Shown: positions 26,826 to 35,167 of the stretch, piece by piece
How positions within the stretch are numbered: the first letter of the stretch is position 1
Layout: each line of letters begins with the position of its first letter
NCBI GenBank assembly: GCA_030536145.1
Contig: JAUNQN010000026.1
Location: forward strand, 2,159 to 39,959
Direction: 5' to 3'
DNA length: 37,801 nucleotides
Source of the DNA: Akkermansia sp.
GTDB lineage: Bacteria; Verrucomicrobiota; Verrucomicrobiia; Verrucomicrobiales; Akkermansiaceae
The notes under the pieces: model-generated
What the model saw: the letters and a program-made list of their open reading frames with translations, nothing else
What the model was told of the DNA's origin: nothing
The model's database searches: none
Position numbers and translations under genes: made by a program

Positions 26826-27458
26826 ATGCGCGGATACTTTATCTTGGGAACGGATACGGGCTGCGGCAAGACGCATGTGAGCCTGGCCCTGCTGCGCGAC
26901 CTGCGCCGCCGCGGCATACCCGCCGTGGGCTACAAGCCCGTGTGCTGCGGAGACCGCAAGGAGGCCCGCGCCCTGCGGGAGGCCTGCAACCCCGCCCTGC
27001 CGCTGGATGCGGTGAACCCCGTGTACCTGCGCACCGTGGCCGCCCCCATGATGGCGGCCGAGCTGGAGGGAAGGCGGATTTCCCCGGATGGGCTGGAGCA
27101 GGGGCTGCGTGCCCTGGCTGCGGAGGGAGAGCCTGTGGTGGTGGATTCCTGCGGCTGCTGGGAGACCCCGCTGGCAGAGGGGGTGACCACCGGTACCCTG
27201 GCCGTGCGCCTGGGCCTGCCCGTGGTGCTGGTGGCGGCAAACCGCTATGGTGCCGTGGGCCAGGCTGCCATGTCCGTCAAATCCGTCCGCGCCGCCGGGC
27301 TGGAGTGCGCCGCCGTGGTGCTGAACAGCGTGACGGAGGAGTGGGATACCGCCTGCGTGACCAATGCCGCCATGATTGAGCGCTGCACGGGCGTGCCCGT
27401 GATAGCGCAGCTTATCTCCGGGCAGGATGAGATGGATTCCAGTGCCCTGGTTCCGTAA
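26826..27458 (+). CDS. bioD: Dethiobiotin synthetase BioD
   Basis: BioD closes the ureido ring of dethiobiotin from 7,8-diaminopelargonic acid, CO2 and ATP, the penultimate step of biotin synthesis. The 210-residue protein has the P-loop GTDTGCGKT (8-16), the substrate lysine region GYKPV (35-39) and VVVDSCGCWETPL, which replaces the usual VEGAGG motif with DSCGC. The C-terminal VAANRYGAVGQA and VVLNS segments fit the nucleotide-specificity loop. No other bio genes are in the window. It follows the CdaR-like stub by 3 nt and probably shares the cdaA transcript. Confidence 0.88.
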   Translation: MRGYFILGTDTGCGKTHVSLALLRDLRRRGIPAVGYKPVCCGDRKEARALREACNPALPLDAVNPVYLRTVAAPMMAAELEGRRISPDGLEQGLRALAAEGEPVVVDSCGCWETPLAEGVTTGTLAVRLGLPVVLVAANRYGAVGQAAMSVKSVRAAGLECAAVVLNSVTEEWDTACVTNAAMIERCTGVPVIAQLISGQDEMDSSALVP

Positions 27459-27472
27459 GAGGGCGATAATCA

Positions 27473-27500
27473 GGGGATTTTGCATTCGGGGCAATCCCTA
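27473..27500. terminator. Possible weak bidirectional terminator between bioD and the TPR gene
   Basis: GGGATT (27474-27479) pairs with AATCCC (27493-27498), with an inner GC/GC pair and a small bulge, followed by TATTT on the plus strand. It overlaps the stop codon of the convergent TPR gene. Confidence 0.4.
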
Positions 27501-29921
27501 TTTCCTGATGTGCATCTGCCGGATGGTGTTTGCCCATTCGGTGTACAGCCCTGCGGTGGCGGGGTCTGCCTGCTCCTTGTTCCAGGCGGCGGCGCGGTCC
27601 GCCATTTCGGCGGCTTCCGTGTAGCGCTGCAGCTCTGTGAGCTGGGTGACGGCACCGGAGGCGGCGGTGTAGAACACAATCCATTCCGGGTCCCCCTGGG
27701 GGGCGTGGGCGGCGGGCTGCATGTCCAGCACCGCCAGGTAGTCCGCCAGGGCGGGTTCCCCCATGCCGGCGCGCACGCAGTAGGTGGCGTGGGTGACCAG
27801 CAGCAGGAACTGCCAGTCCCGCGGCAGGGAACCGCGCATTTCTGCAGTGAGCATGCGGTCCAGGCATGCCACGGCGGCCTGCACGGATTCCGGCTTGCCG
27901 TCTGCGGCCAGGGCATTGGCCAGCACCACATGGGCCAGTACATTGTCCTCCGGCTCCGCGGTGGCGGAGTCGATAAGCTCCTGCATGTCCTGCGCGGCCT
28001 GCCGGGCGCGGCCTATGCGGGCCTGCAGGGAGGCACGGCGTATGGCGGCCTGGTGTGCCATGGAGCCGCTGCCGCGGTCTGCCGCCAGGGAGTAGAGGCG
28101 TATGGCCTCCTTCAGGTTGTCCAGGCTGCCGCCGGTTTCCGTGTTGTACGCCAGGAGCAGGTTGGCCCGCGGCTCGTTGTCGCCGCGGGGATTCTCGCGG
28201 ATGATGCGGCGCAGCAGCTCGCGCGCCTCGGCAGTCTTGCCCGCAGCGGTCAGCCGGCAGGCGCGGTGCAGGGAAAGCTGTTCCCGGATATCGCGGTTGG
28301 CGGGGGCGTCCTCCGCCTGCTGCAGCATGGAATCCACCAGCGCTGCGGCCCGGTCTGCGGGGTGGGCATGGCGCAGGGCTGTCTCCAGCGTGCCGTAATA
28401 GGCCAGGCGCAGGCGGGCGGGCAGGGCGGCCAGGGTGGGCTGCATGTCCTGCAGGTGGTGCAGGGCCTCCGGCGGGTCGGTTTCCGCCACCAGGCCGCAC
28501 AGGCAGAGCTTGGCGCGCATGGCCGTATCATGGTCTGCATCAGGTGAACCCAGGATGTGGCGCAGGTCTGCCAGGGCCTCTTTCCGCATGCCTGCGGCGG
28601 CATACAGGCCGGCGCGCGCCAGGCGCAGGCGGGCGGCTGCGGCGGGAGTGGGCGCGCTGCCGATGATGTCCCGCGCCGCATCCGTGCCGTATTGGCGCAT
28701 CCAGTCTGTCACCAGGGCGTTGTTCAGGGCGGCGGCGGAAAGCTCCGGCGGCAGGGTTTTGGCCAGCTCTGCATACGCGGCGGCGGGGGAGCCGCCCTCT
28801 GCCAGGATAAGCTCCCACAGGCTGATATGGGCTGCCTGGAGCGGGGTGGGTGCATCACGGTCAATGGCGGCCAGGAGCTTGCGGGCATCATTCCACTGGC
28901 CGCGCTCATGGCTGCGGCGCACCTGCTCCAGCAGCAGGGTGCGGGTGGCGGGCTCCTTGGGGCAGGTGGCCAGGGCGGCGGTGGCGCAGGATGAATCCAG
29001 CGGCGCATCCGGCGCGTCATCCGTGTTCAGCAGGTGCTGCAGCACCAGCAGGGAGATGCTGGCTCGGCGCTTGTGGTTGTCGGGGTCCTGCACCCATTCC
29101 TCCAGCTTGGCGCGGGCGTATGCGCTGGTCTCAAAGGCGCGGTGCAGGCGCAGCAGGCGGAACGCCTCCTCCAGCAGGGGGGAATCCGGGTTGGCCGTGA
29201 TGAAGCTCAACAGGGTTTCCTCTCCCTTGCCCTCCAGGTTCTGGGCTGTCTCCTCGCCGGGCGGGTCGTCGTCGTCATCCCCTGTGCGGGAAACCAGGGC
29301 CACGGCGGACTGGGCGGTGCGTGCCAGGCGGGTGGCGGCACTTTCCTGCGGGGCGGCGCTGCGGCGGGCCTGCTGTTCCTTGGCATAGTACACGCGTGCC
29401 AGGGCCAGGCGCACGCGCTGGCGGGTGGCCAGGGGAAGCTCCCGGTTGGCCTCCACCTCCTGGCAGGCGTGAATGGCGGCATCCAGCTGGCCGCGCAGGC
29501 GCATCTGCTCAATCTCCAGCCAGGCCAGGGTGGGTTTCAGGGCGGGGTTCTTGGCCACGGCGGTGTGCAGTGCGGCCATGCCGATGGATTCCGCCTGCCC
29601 CAGCACGCAGATCTGGTACTCTGCCAGGGAGGCCGCCGCCAGCTCCGCCACCTCCTGCACGGGGCATTCCAGCAGGGCTGCGGCCAGCGGCTCGAAATCC
29701 ACGTCCGGCGATTGCCAGGCGCTGTACAGCATGGCCTTGGCCGCGTACGGGAACAGGGAATCTTCCTGCGGCACCTTGGTCAGCTCCGTCACCGCTTCCA
29801 CATATCGGCCGTTTTCCGCCAGGCTGCGACCGCGCAGGTAGTCTGCGGAAGAATCCGCCTGCCCGGCGGCTGCTGCCAGCGGCAGCAGGGCGGCCATGAG
29901 CTGTGCGAGGGGGCGTGCCAT
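27498..29921 (-). CDS. Large exported TPR-repeat protein
   Basis: The 807-residue protein starts MARPLAQLMAALLPLAAAAGQADS, a cleavable signal peptide. The rest is Ala/Leu-rich helical repeat sequence with many tetratricopeptide-like units (for example YLRGRSLAENGRYVEAVTELTKVP near the start and ARLRLARAGLYAAAGMRKEALADL in the second half). One acidic loop, DDDDDPPGEE, falls near residue 230. TPR proteins of this kind serve as periplasmic or outer-membrane scaffolds. It is the last gene of a lipoprotein, M23 peptidase, TPR series, which suggests a role in cell-envelope assembly. No precise function can be assigned. Confidence 0.8.
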   Translation of the reverse strand: MARPLAQLMAALLPLAAAAGQADSSADYLRGRSLAENGRYVEAVTELTKVPQEDSLFPYAAKAMLYSAWQSPDVDFEPLAAALLECPVQEVAELAAASLAEYQICVLGQAESIGMAALHTAVAKNPALKPTLAWLEIEQMRLRGQLDAAIHACQEVEANRELPLATRQRVRLALARVYYAKEQQARRSAAPQESAATRLARTAQSAVALVSRTGDDDDDPPGEETAQNLEGKGEETLLSFITANPDSPLLEEAFRLLRLHRAFETSAYARAKLEEWVQDPDNHKRRASISLLVLQHLLNTDDAPDAPLDSSCATAALATCPKEPATRTLLLEQVRRSHERGQWNDARKLLAAIDRDAPTPLQAAHISLWELILAEGGSPAAAYAELAKTLPPELSAAALNNALVTDWMRQYGTDAARDIIGSAPTPAAAARLRLARAGLYAAAGMRKEALADLRHILGSPDADHDTAMRAKLCLCGLVAETDPPEALHHLQDMQPTLAALPARLRLAYYGTLETALRHAHPADRAAALVDSMLQQAEDAPANRDIREQLSLHRACRLTAAGKTAEARELLRRIIRENPRGDNEPRANLLLAYNTETGGSLDNLKEAIRLYSLAADRGSGSMAHQAAIRRASLQARIGRARQAAQDMQELIDSATAEPEDNVLAHVVLANALAADGKPESVQAAVACLDRMLTAEMRGSLPRDWQFLLLVTHATYCVRAGMGEPALADYLAVLDMQPAAHAPQGDPEWIVFYTAASGAVTQLTELQRYTEAAEMADRAAAWNKEQADPATAGLYTEWANTIRQMHIRK

Positions 29922-29943
29922 GCGGGGGTGGAGGAGGGAAAAG

Positions 29944-31080
29944 TTACTTGCGGCGCGCGCCCTTGGCGGGCTGTTTGCGGGCGGGAGCCTTGGCGGCTGG
30001 TTTTGCCGCAGGCTTGGCGGCGGACTTGGCCGCCGGTGCTGCTGCGGGCGGCTCCATGCCGGGTATGTAGAGCAGGTTCTTCATGTAGTTCAGGCCGGAG
30101 ACGGTCAGCGCTGCATCCTTGGAGCTGTTCTTCACGCGGTTCACGGTGCAGTTCTGCTGCACAGTGGGCATGGGGCGGCAGGAGATTATCTTGGGCTGGG
30201 TCACGGGCTCCGTGCCGGGGTACGCGGCAATGGGCAGGCCCTCTGCGGTGAAGGCTATATCCAGGGAAACGGGGCGCACATTCCAATCCCCCTTGTACAG
30301 GAAGGGGTGGCGGTGCAGCAGGTCCATGGTGCCCACGCAGGGTACGCGCACCCGGTAGTGCTCCTGCAGGGTGGCAAAATAGCGGGTCAGGGAGAATGGG
30401 GCGCCATCCGTGCAGACGGCCAGCACATCCGCCGGGTTCATGCCAGCCAGGTTCATGCCGTTGTAGTTGCCGTGCTTGTTGGCGGCGGGTGTGGTGGACT
30501 GCCCGTACGCGGAGTTGAGCATCAGGCACACCTCCGTATGCAGGTGGGAGCGCACGCGGTCCAGCCCCACGCCGGTGTGGCCCAGGCGGCCCAGCACATC
30601 CCCCGTGCCCACGGCCTGCCCGGCCTGGCAGCTCACGGCGGCCAGGTGGGCGTACAGGGTGTAGATGGTGCCCTCCGGCACCTCGTGCGCCACCACTACG
30701 TAGCAGCCGTAGTTGCTGTCTCTCGCCACGGCGCTGGCATGCACCACGGTGCCGGGTGCCATGGGGTGCACCTCGTCCAGCGGCTCTCCCGCGTCGTCGC
30801 GGTGCAGGGGCTTCACGTCTATTCCCTCATGGAAACGGCTGTACATCACGCTGCCGTCCCCGGCGCGGAAGGGGTTGCGCACCATGCCGTAGGTGCCGGC
30901 CTCCCAGGGCTGGGTCTTCTCCCCCTCGAACGTGCGGTCGCAGTACATGAAAAAGTCCCCCGGCCGGTTCTCGAAAAGCGCCTTGTTCTCCGTGGGAAGG
31001 CTGAACACCAGGTCCCCCGCGCCGAAGGCGGTGGAGACCAGGGCCAGCATCAGTGCGGGCAGTGCGTGCAGTCTGCTCAT
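29944..31080 (-). CDS. Exported M23 (LytM-type) peptidase-like protein with a Lys/Ala/Pro tail
   Basis: The 378-residue protein has a signal peptide (MSRLHALPALMLALVSTAFG). The M23 metallopeptidase motifs are HEGID (84-88, zinc H84 and D88), YTLYAHL (140-146) and SHLHTEV (178-184, with HxH). All zinc ligands are present, so it may be an active peptidoglycan endopeptidase. The last about 35 residues are an AAKPAAK-type basic tail resembling bacterial histone H1-like tails, which could bind anionic polymers. It lies 7 nt after the lipoprotein gene and 22 nt before the TPR gene. Confidence 0.85.
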   Translation of the reverse strand: MSRLHALPALMLALVSTAFGAGDLVFSLPTENKALFENRPGDFFMYCDRTFEGEKTQPWEAGTYGMVRNPFRAGDGSVMYSRFHEGIDVKPLHRDDAGEPLDEVHPMAPGTVVHASAVARDSNYGCYVVVAHEVPEGTIYTLYAHLAAVSCQAGQAVGTGDVLGRLGHTGVGLDRVRSHLHTEVCLMLNSAYGQSTTPAANKHGNYNGMNLAGMNPADVLAVCTDGAPFSLTRYFATLQEHYRVRVPCVGTMDLLHRHPFLYKGDWNVRPVSLDIAFTAEGLPIAAYPGTEPVTQPKIISCRPMPTVQQNCTVNRVKNSSKDAALTVSGLNYMKNLLYIPGMEPPAAAPAAKSAAKPAAKPAAKAPARKQPAKGARRK

Positions 31081-31087
31081 GGGTAAA

Positions 31088-31603
31088 TCAGCTCTTCTTG
31101 GGTTTGGGGGGCAGGGGGCGCGGGTTCGTCTTCTTGTAGCGCTTCTTCTCCACCTCCGGGTTCACGGGCTCCAGGTTCTCACCCAGTTTCATGAGGTCCC
31201 AGCCGTTCAGGCCGCTCCAGATGACCAGCTGGCCATCGTACACCGCGTCAATCTTCATGGGCTGGAACGCCAGGCCGTTCACAATCGGCAGCATGTAGCG
31301 GCCGCGGTTCTCCAGCGTCACGTTCGCCAGGCGCAGCTTGTACTCCGGCTTGGTGTACAGGCGCACGCCGTAGGAGCCGTCCTGCATGTCCATGAAGGAG
31401 CTGAACTTCTCAAACTGGTTCAGGGACATGATAGGCGTGCGGTTGTACAGCTTGCCCTCGTGGGGGATGGAAAAGTGGGTGCCGGAGGTCACGGGGTCCG
31501 CCTCCGTCAGGAAATGCACGCGGTACGGCTCCGGGCTGCAGCTGGCCAGCACGGCCGCTGCCGCCAGGCCCAGCGCAGAAAGGGAAAAGGTTCTACTTGT
31601 CAT
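31088..31603 (-). CDS. Lipoprotein of unknown function, first gene of an envelope operon
   Basis: The 171-residue product begins MTSRTFSLSALGLAAAAVLASC, with lipobox LASC (Cys22). The mature domain has alternating hydrophobic residues (YGVRLYTKPEYKLRLANVTL, MKIDAVYDGQLVIWSG), suggesting a beta fold, and ends with a basic, proline-rich tail (KKRYKKTNPRPLPPKPKKS). The start at 31603 was preferred to 31657 because it gives a proper signal peptide and lies 12 nt from a TATAAT. No family was recognised. Confidence 0.78.
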   Translation of the reverse strand: MTSRTFSLSALGLAAAAVLASCSPEPYRVHFLTEADPVTSGTHFSIPHEGKLYNRTPIMSLNQFEKFSSFMDMQDGSYGVRLYTKPEYKLRLANVTLENRGRYMLPIVNGLAFQPMKIDAVYDGQLVIWSGLNGWDLMKLGENLEPVNPEVEKKRYKKTNPRPLPPKPKKS

Positions 31604-31615
31604 AAGCTGCGCGCC

Positions 31616-31644
31616 ATTATACACCCTGTCGCCGCCCATGGCGA
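31616..31644 (-). promoter_or_regulatory. Promoter of the lipoprotein-M23-TPR operon
   Basis: On the minus strand TCGCCA (31639-31644), 17-nt spacer, TATAAT (31616-31621). Perfect -10, moderate -35. The leader would be about 6 nt. Confidence 0.65.
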
Positions 31645-31663
31645 GCCAAAAAATCACCCTCTG

Positions 31664-32287
31664 TCAGCGGATGAAGCTGCGGGACTGGATGCAGTAGTGC
31701 AGGCCGCTCCACAGGGTGAGCGCCAGGCTGGACCACAGGAAAATGCCGCGGGTCCACTCTCCGCCGGTGCCTATGCTCATGCTGCGCAGCGGCTCCGGCA
31801 GGTTGCCGCCGTATGCCAGGTGCACCAGGCAGGCTATGCAGAACGCCAGCTGGCAGGCGGTCTTCCACTTGCCGCTGCGGTCTGCCGCCATAATGTGGCC
31901 GCCCGCTGCCGCCAGCTGGCGCAGGCCTGTCACCAGGAACTCACGGAAGATAATCAGGATGCTCACCCAGAACGGGCACAGCCCCACCGTGCTCAGGTAG
32001 ATGAACGCCGCACTCACCAGAATCTTGTCCGCCAGCGGGTCGATGAGCTTGCCGAAGTTGGTCACCAGGTTGTACTTGCGCGCCAGGTGCCCGTCGAAGA
32101 AATCCGTGATGGCGCCCACCACAAAGGACCACAGGGCCACGCAGCTGCCGATGGAAAGGGGCGCGAACCAGTGGCCGGACACGGAGTCCGTCAGCGGGGA
32201 GGGTGTGCCGTCCAGCGCCAGCGCCACGGTGAATACGGCCACCAGGGCGATGCGGGAGAGCGTGAGGATGTTCGGCAGGTTCAGCAT
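31664..32287 (-). CDS. pgsA: CDP-diacylglycerol-glycerol-3-phosphate 3-phosphatidyltransferase
   Basis: PgsA makes phosphatidylglycerophosphate, the committed step of phosphatidylglycerol synthesis, in the inner membrane. The 207-residue protein starts MLNLPNILTLSRI, typical of the family. It has the complete CDP-alcohol phosphotransferase motif D65-G-x2-A-R-x8-G-x3-D-x3-D87, followed by further membrane helices including FWVSILIIFREFLVTGLR. All catalytic aspartates are present. It has its own promoter. Confidence 0.94.
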   Translation of the reverse strand: MLNLPNILTLSRIALVAVFTVALALDGTPSPLTDSVSGHWFAPLSIGSCVALWSFVVGAITDFFDGHLARKYNLVTNFGKLIDPLADKILVSAAFIYLSTVGLCPFWVSILIIFREFLVTGLRQLAAAGGHIMAADRSGKWKTACQLAFCIACLVHLAYGGNLPEPLRSMSIGTGGEWTRGIFLWSSLALTLWSGLHYCIQSRSFIR

Positions 32288-32301
32288 GGAATCCTGTGCC
32301 T

Positions 32302-32330
32302 GTTATATCCCCGCTGCCGCCTGCTGGCAA
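32302..32330 (-). promoter_or_regulatory. Sigma-70 promoter of pgsA
   Basis: On the minus strand TTGCCA (32325-32330), 17-nt spacer, TATAAC (32302-32307). Leader about 8 nt. Confidence 0.7.
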
Positions 32331-32347
32331 GCCAAAAGCGTGCCTGT

Positions 32348-32371
32348 ACGCCATTTTTGCAAAAATGGCGT
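32348..32371. repeat. 24-bp perfect palindrome between divergent promoters
   Basis: ACGCCATTTTTG and its complement meet without a spacer. It lies upstream of both the pgsA promoter and the promoter of the 32436 gene. It may be a dimeric repressor operator or a cruciform-prone site. Confidence 0.6.
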
Positions 32372-32400
32372 TCGCGGCGAGATTCTGACAAACTCTTGGC

Positions 32401-32428
32401 TTGAAAAGCAAGGCGGTTCTGGTAGAAT
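32401..32428 (+). promoter_or_regulatory. Sigma-70 promoter of the coiled-coil protein-metF operon
   Basis: TTGAAA (32401-32406), 16-nt spacer, TAGAAT (32423-32428). The ATG at 32436 is 7 nt after the -10, so the mRNA would be leaderless. Confidence 0.7.
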
Positions 32429-32435
32429 GCACCCC

Positions 32436-33176
32436 ATGAACGGATTCCGTATCACACTCCTTGTCCTGCTCTGCCTTGCCATAGGGCTCATGTTCTATGT
32501 GGTTGCATGCGTCATCCCCGCCCAGCAGGAGGCATACCAGATTTACCAGACAAACCGCCAGATAGACCAGTACAACCTGCTCAACGAGCAGCACCAGGCC
32601 CGCATGAAGGAACTGGCCCCGGAGAACGAGGCCGACAAGGTGGCCGCCGCTCGCCAGGCCGCTGAAAAGGCCCAGCAGGAGCGCCAGCAGAAGATTACGG
32701 AGGCCGAGGAGGCCGGCGTGCTGGCTGCCGCCCGCCGCAAGCAGGAGGCGGAAATGGTGCAGAAGGCGGACGACGAGCTTTCCGCCCAGACCGCCATCGG
32801 CCTGGTGACCAGCTACAGCAAGGACTGGAACTCCATCCTCTTCAAGCCCGTTACCAACTCCCCCATCACCAACGGCCTTATCATTGCCATCCGCAGAGAC
32901 AACAACCTGGTGGCAGAGGCAGAGGTGGACAACATCGACACCGAATCCGGCCAGGTGAGCGCCCAGCTCAAGCCTGCGGAAATGGGTGATACCGCCACCA
33001 TGACCCCGGAGGTGGGCGACCAGGTGGTCGTCTCCCCGTATGAGAGCTCCCGTGACCTGCGCGCGCTGGACAACTCCAACTTCGGCACCGGCAGCATTCC
33101 CGTCCGCAGCTCCGCAGACGACGGCCTGGAGACCGCCATCCCCGTGTCTGATTCGGATATCCTCCCCATGCCCTGA
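32436..33176 (+). CDS. Single-pass membrane protein with a coiled coil, unknown function
   Basis: The 246-residue protein begins MNGFRITLLVLLCLAIGLMF, an N-terminal membrane anchor (about 5-27). A long charged coiled coil follows (about 28-120, rich in Gln, Glu, Lys and Ala), then a small domain with beta character (FKPVTNSPITNGLIIAIRRD...VAEAEVDNIDTESGQVSAQL...DQVVVSPY) and a flexible end. The architecture is like envelope organisers of the MreC type, but no such family motif is certain. An ATG at 32427 lies inside the -10 element and is rejected. Its stop overlaps the metF start by one base (TGATG). Confidence 0.78.
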   Translation: MNGFRITLLVLLCLAIGLMFYVVACVIPAQQEAYQIYQTNRQIDQYNLLNEQHQARMKELAPENEADKVAAARQAAEKAQQERQQKITEAEEAGVLAAARRKQEAEMVQKADDELSAQTAIGLVTSYSKDWNSILFKPVTNSPITNGLIIAIRRDNNLVAEAEVDNIDTESGQVSAQLKPAEMGDTATMTPEVGDQVVVSPYESSRDLRALDNSNFGTGSIPVRSSADDGLETAIPVSDSDILPMP

Positions 33177-34126
33177 TGACCATGAGCGCTGAACCCCAAC
33201 CGGGCCTGTTTGAGAAAAGTCCCACGTTCTCCTTTGAATTCTTCCCGCCCAAGACGCAGGAAGGCGCCGCCAACCTGCTGGAGGTGGTGCTGCGGCTCAA
33301 GGAGTTCCACCCCAGTTTCGTGAGCGTGACATACGGTGCCGGCGGCAGCTCCCGTGAGCTTACCCGCTCCCTGGTGCAGACCATCCAGGAGCGCGGTATC
33401 CCCACAGTGCCGCACCTGACCTGCGTGGGCCACACCAAGGAGGAGATTGCCCGTATTCTGGACAGTTACGCGGAATCCGGCGCCCGTGCCGTGATGGCCC
33501 TGCGCGGGGATCCCCCCCGCACCATGCCGGAGTACGACCCCGCGAGGGATGCCTTCCGCCACGCCTCAGAGCTGGTGGCCTTCATCCGCAAGTGGGAGGA
33601 GGAGCGTCGTCTCCCCTACCGCCTCACCATCGGCGTGGCCGGGTTCCCGGAGGGCCACCCGGATTCCCACAACCGCCTGCGGGAAATGGATTTCCTGAAA
33701 GCCAAGATGGATGAGGGCGCGGACTACATCTGCACCCAGCTCTTCTTCGACAACCACGCCTTCTTCGACTTCCGGGACCGCTGCCGCCTGATGGGGATAG
33801 ACGCCCCCATCATTGCCGGTATCATGCCCGTTACCTCCATCTCCGGCATGAACCGCATGGCCAGCCTTTCCGCCGGCACCAATTTCCCCGCCCGCCTGCT
33901 GAAAGCCCTGCTGCGCGCCGGCGGCGCCAGGGAATCCGTGGAGCGCATCGGTATCAACTACGCCAGCAACCAGTGCAGCGAGCTCCTGGATGCAGACGTG
34001 GACGGTATCCACTTCTACACCCTGAACCGCTCCAAGGCCACCCTGGAAATCTACCGCAACCTCGGTATCAACAACTATTTTGATGTGGACCGCATCCACA
34101 TGCTCAACGATATATACAAATCCTGA
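33176..34126 (+). CDS. metF: 5,10-methylenetetrahydrofolate reductase MetF
   Basis: MetF is a flavin enzyme that reduces methylene-THF to methyl-THF for methionine synthesis. The 316-residue TIM-barrel protein shows the family marks SFEFFPPKTQEG (19-30, with catalytic Glu), VSVTYGAGGSS, VPHLTCVG, MALRGDPP and FCTQLFF-like ICTQLFFDN, and IAGIMPV. It starts in the stop codon of the coiled-coil gene, so the pair is translationally coupled even though the functions appear unrelated. No SAM or folate riboswitch can lie directly upstream because the genes overlap. Confidence 0.95.
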   Translation: MTMSAEPQPGLFEKSPTFSFEFFPPKTQEGAANLLEVVLRLKEFHPSFVSVTYGAGGSSRELTRSLVQTIQERGIPTVPHLTCVGHTKEEIARILDSYAESGARAVMALRGDPPRTMPEYDPARDAFRHASELVAFIRKWEEERRLPYRLTIGVAGFPEGHPDSHNRLREMDFLKAKMDEGADYICTQLFFDNHAFFDFRDRCRLMGIDAPIIAGIMPVTSISGMNRMASLSAGTNFPARLLKALLRAGGARESVERIGINYASNQCSELLDADVDGIHFYTLNRSKATLEIYRNLGINNYFDVDRIHMLNDIYKS

Positions 34127-34129
34127 ACC

Positions 34130-35167
34130 ATGCAAGACACCAACAAGAACGACGAGGATATCATGCCGCTCTCCCCGGAGGAAATCAAGGCCATCGGCGA
34201 AATTGAGCTGGGCCCCTCCAAGCATGAGCAGTTCCTGAACGACCACTACAAGAAGCTCCTCTGGGGCGGTATCGCCCTCGGCATCTGCGCCGGTGGTGTC
34301 ATCGCTTACTTCTCCCACAAGAACGACCGCCGCCAGGAGGCCTCCGCCGTGGTGGTGGCCGCCATGAAGGCAGAGGAGCCCGGCAAGGCCGCCTCCACGG
34401 ATGCCTTTGATGCCAAGTCCCTGGAAACCGTGCGCGCCCAGTACGGCGAGACCCCCTCCGCCGCCACGGCAGAGCTGCTGGAAGGCCTCTCCCTGCTGCG
34501 CACCGGCGGTGATACCGCCGCCGCCATCTCCAAGCTGGAGAACGTGGCCTCCACCTCCAAGAACCCCTTGCTCGTCTCCCGCGCCGTGGCCGCCGTGGCT
34601 GCACAGTACATGACGGAGAACCGCAACGACGAGGCCCTGGCCGCCTGGAAGCGCGTGGCTGCACTGGAGCCCAACCCCTACACCGCCCTGGCATACATCT
34701 GCATGGGTGACCTCTCCAAGGCCGCCGGGGACAAGGCCGCCGCCCGCACCTACTATGAGACGGCAAAGGCCAAGTGCCCCGCCAGCGCCCTGGTGCGGAA
34801 CCGCACCGCAGACCTGCGCCTGACCCTGCTGGATGTGGATGCCCCCGTGCCCACCGCTCCCGCCGCCCAGGCAGACCCGGGGCAGGGGGCCGCCGCATCC
34901 TCTTCCTCGGCTGATACCTCCTGGCTGAACACGGATGTGGGTTCCTCCACCTCCTCCGCGCTGGATACCCTGCCGGGTACCACTACCACCACCACGGATT
35001 TCCCGAGCATGCCGGAATCCACCTCCACCACCACGGACTTCCCCTCCATGCCGGAGACTCCCGCCGCTCCCGCTGCCGCTGAGGAGCCGCCCGCCGCCGC
35101 CACGGAGCCCGCCGCTCCCGCCGCAGAGCAGCCTGCAGAGACCACTCCTGCCGCCGACCAGCAATGA
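34130..35167 (+). CDS. Membrane-anchored TPR protein with a Pro/Thr/Ala-rich tail
   Basis: The 345-residue protein has a short cytoplasmic N-terminus, one membrane helix (LLWGGIALGICAGGVIAYF, about 43-61) and TPR-like helical repeats (about 100-225, for example ALAAWKRVAALEPNPYTALAYICMGDLSKAAG). The tail is low-complexity and contains two copies of the unit TTTDFPSMPE. The arrangement resembles YfgM-type periplasmic TPR proteins, though the sequence was not recognised as such. It lies 3 nt after metF and overlaps the next gene by 4 nt (ATGA). Confidence 0.78.
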   Translation: MQDTNKNDEDIMPLSPEEIKAIGEIELGPSKHEQFLNDHYKKLLWGGIALGICAGGVIAYFSHKNDRRQEASAVVVAAMKAEEPGKAASTDAFDAKSLETVRAQYGETPSAATAELLEGLSLLRTGGDTAAAISKLENVASTSKNPLLVSRAVAAVAAQYMTENRNDEALAAWKRVAALEPNPYTALAYICMGDLSKAAGDKAAARTYYETAKAKCPASALVRNRTADLRLTLLDVDAPVPTAPAAQADPGQGAAASSSSADTSWLNTDVGSSTSSALDTLPGTTTTTTDFPSMPESTSTTTDFPSMPETPAAPAAAEEPPAAATEPAAPAAEQPAETTPAADQQ

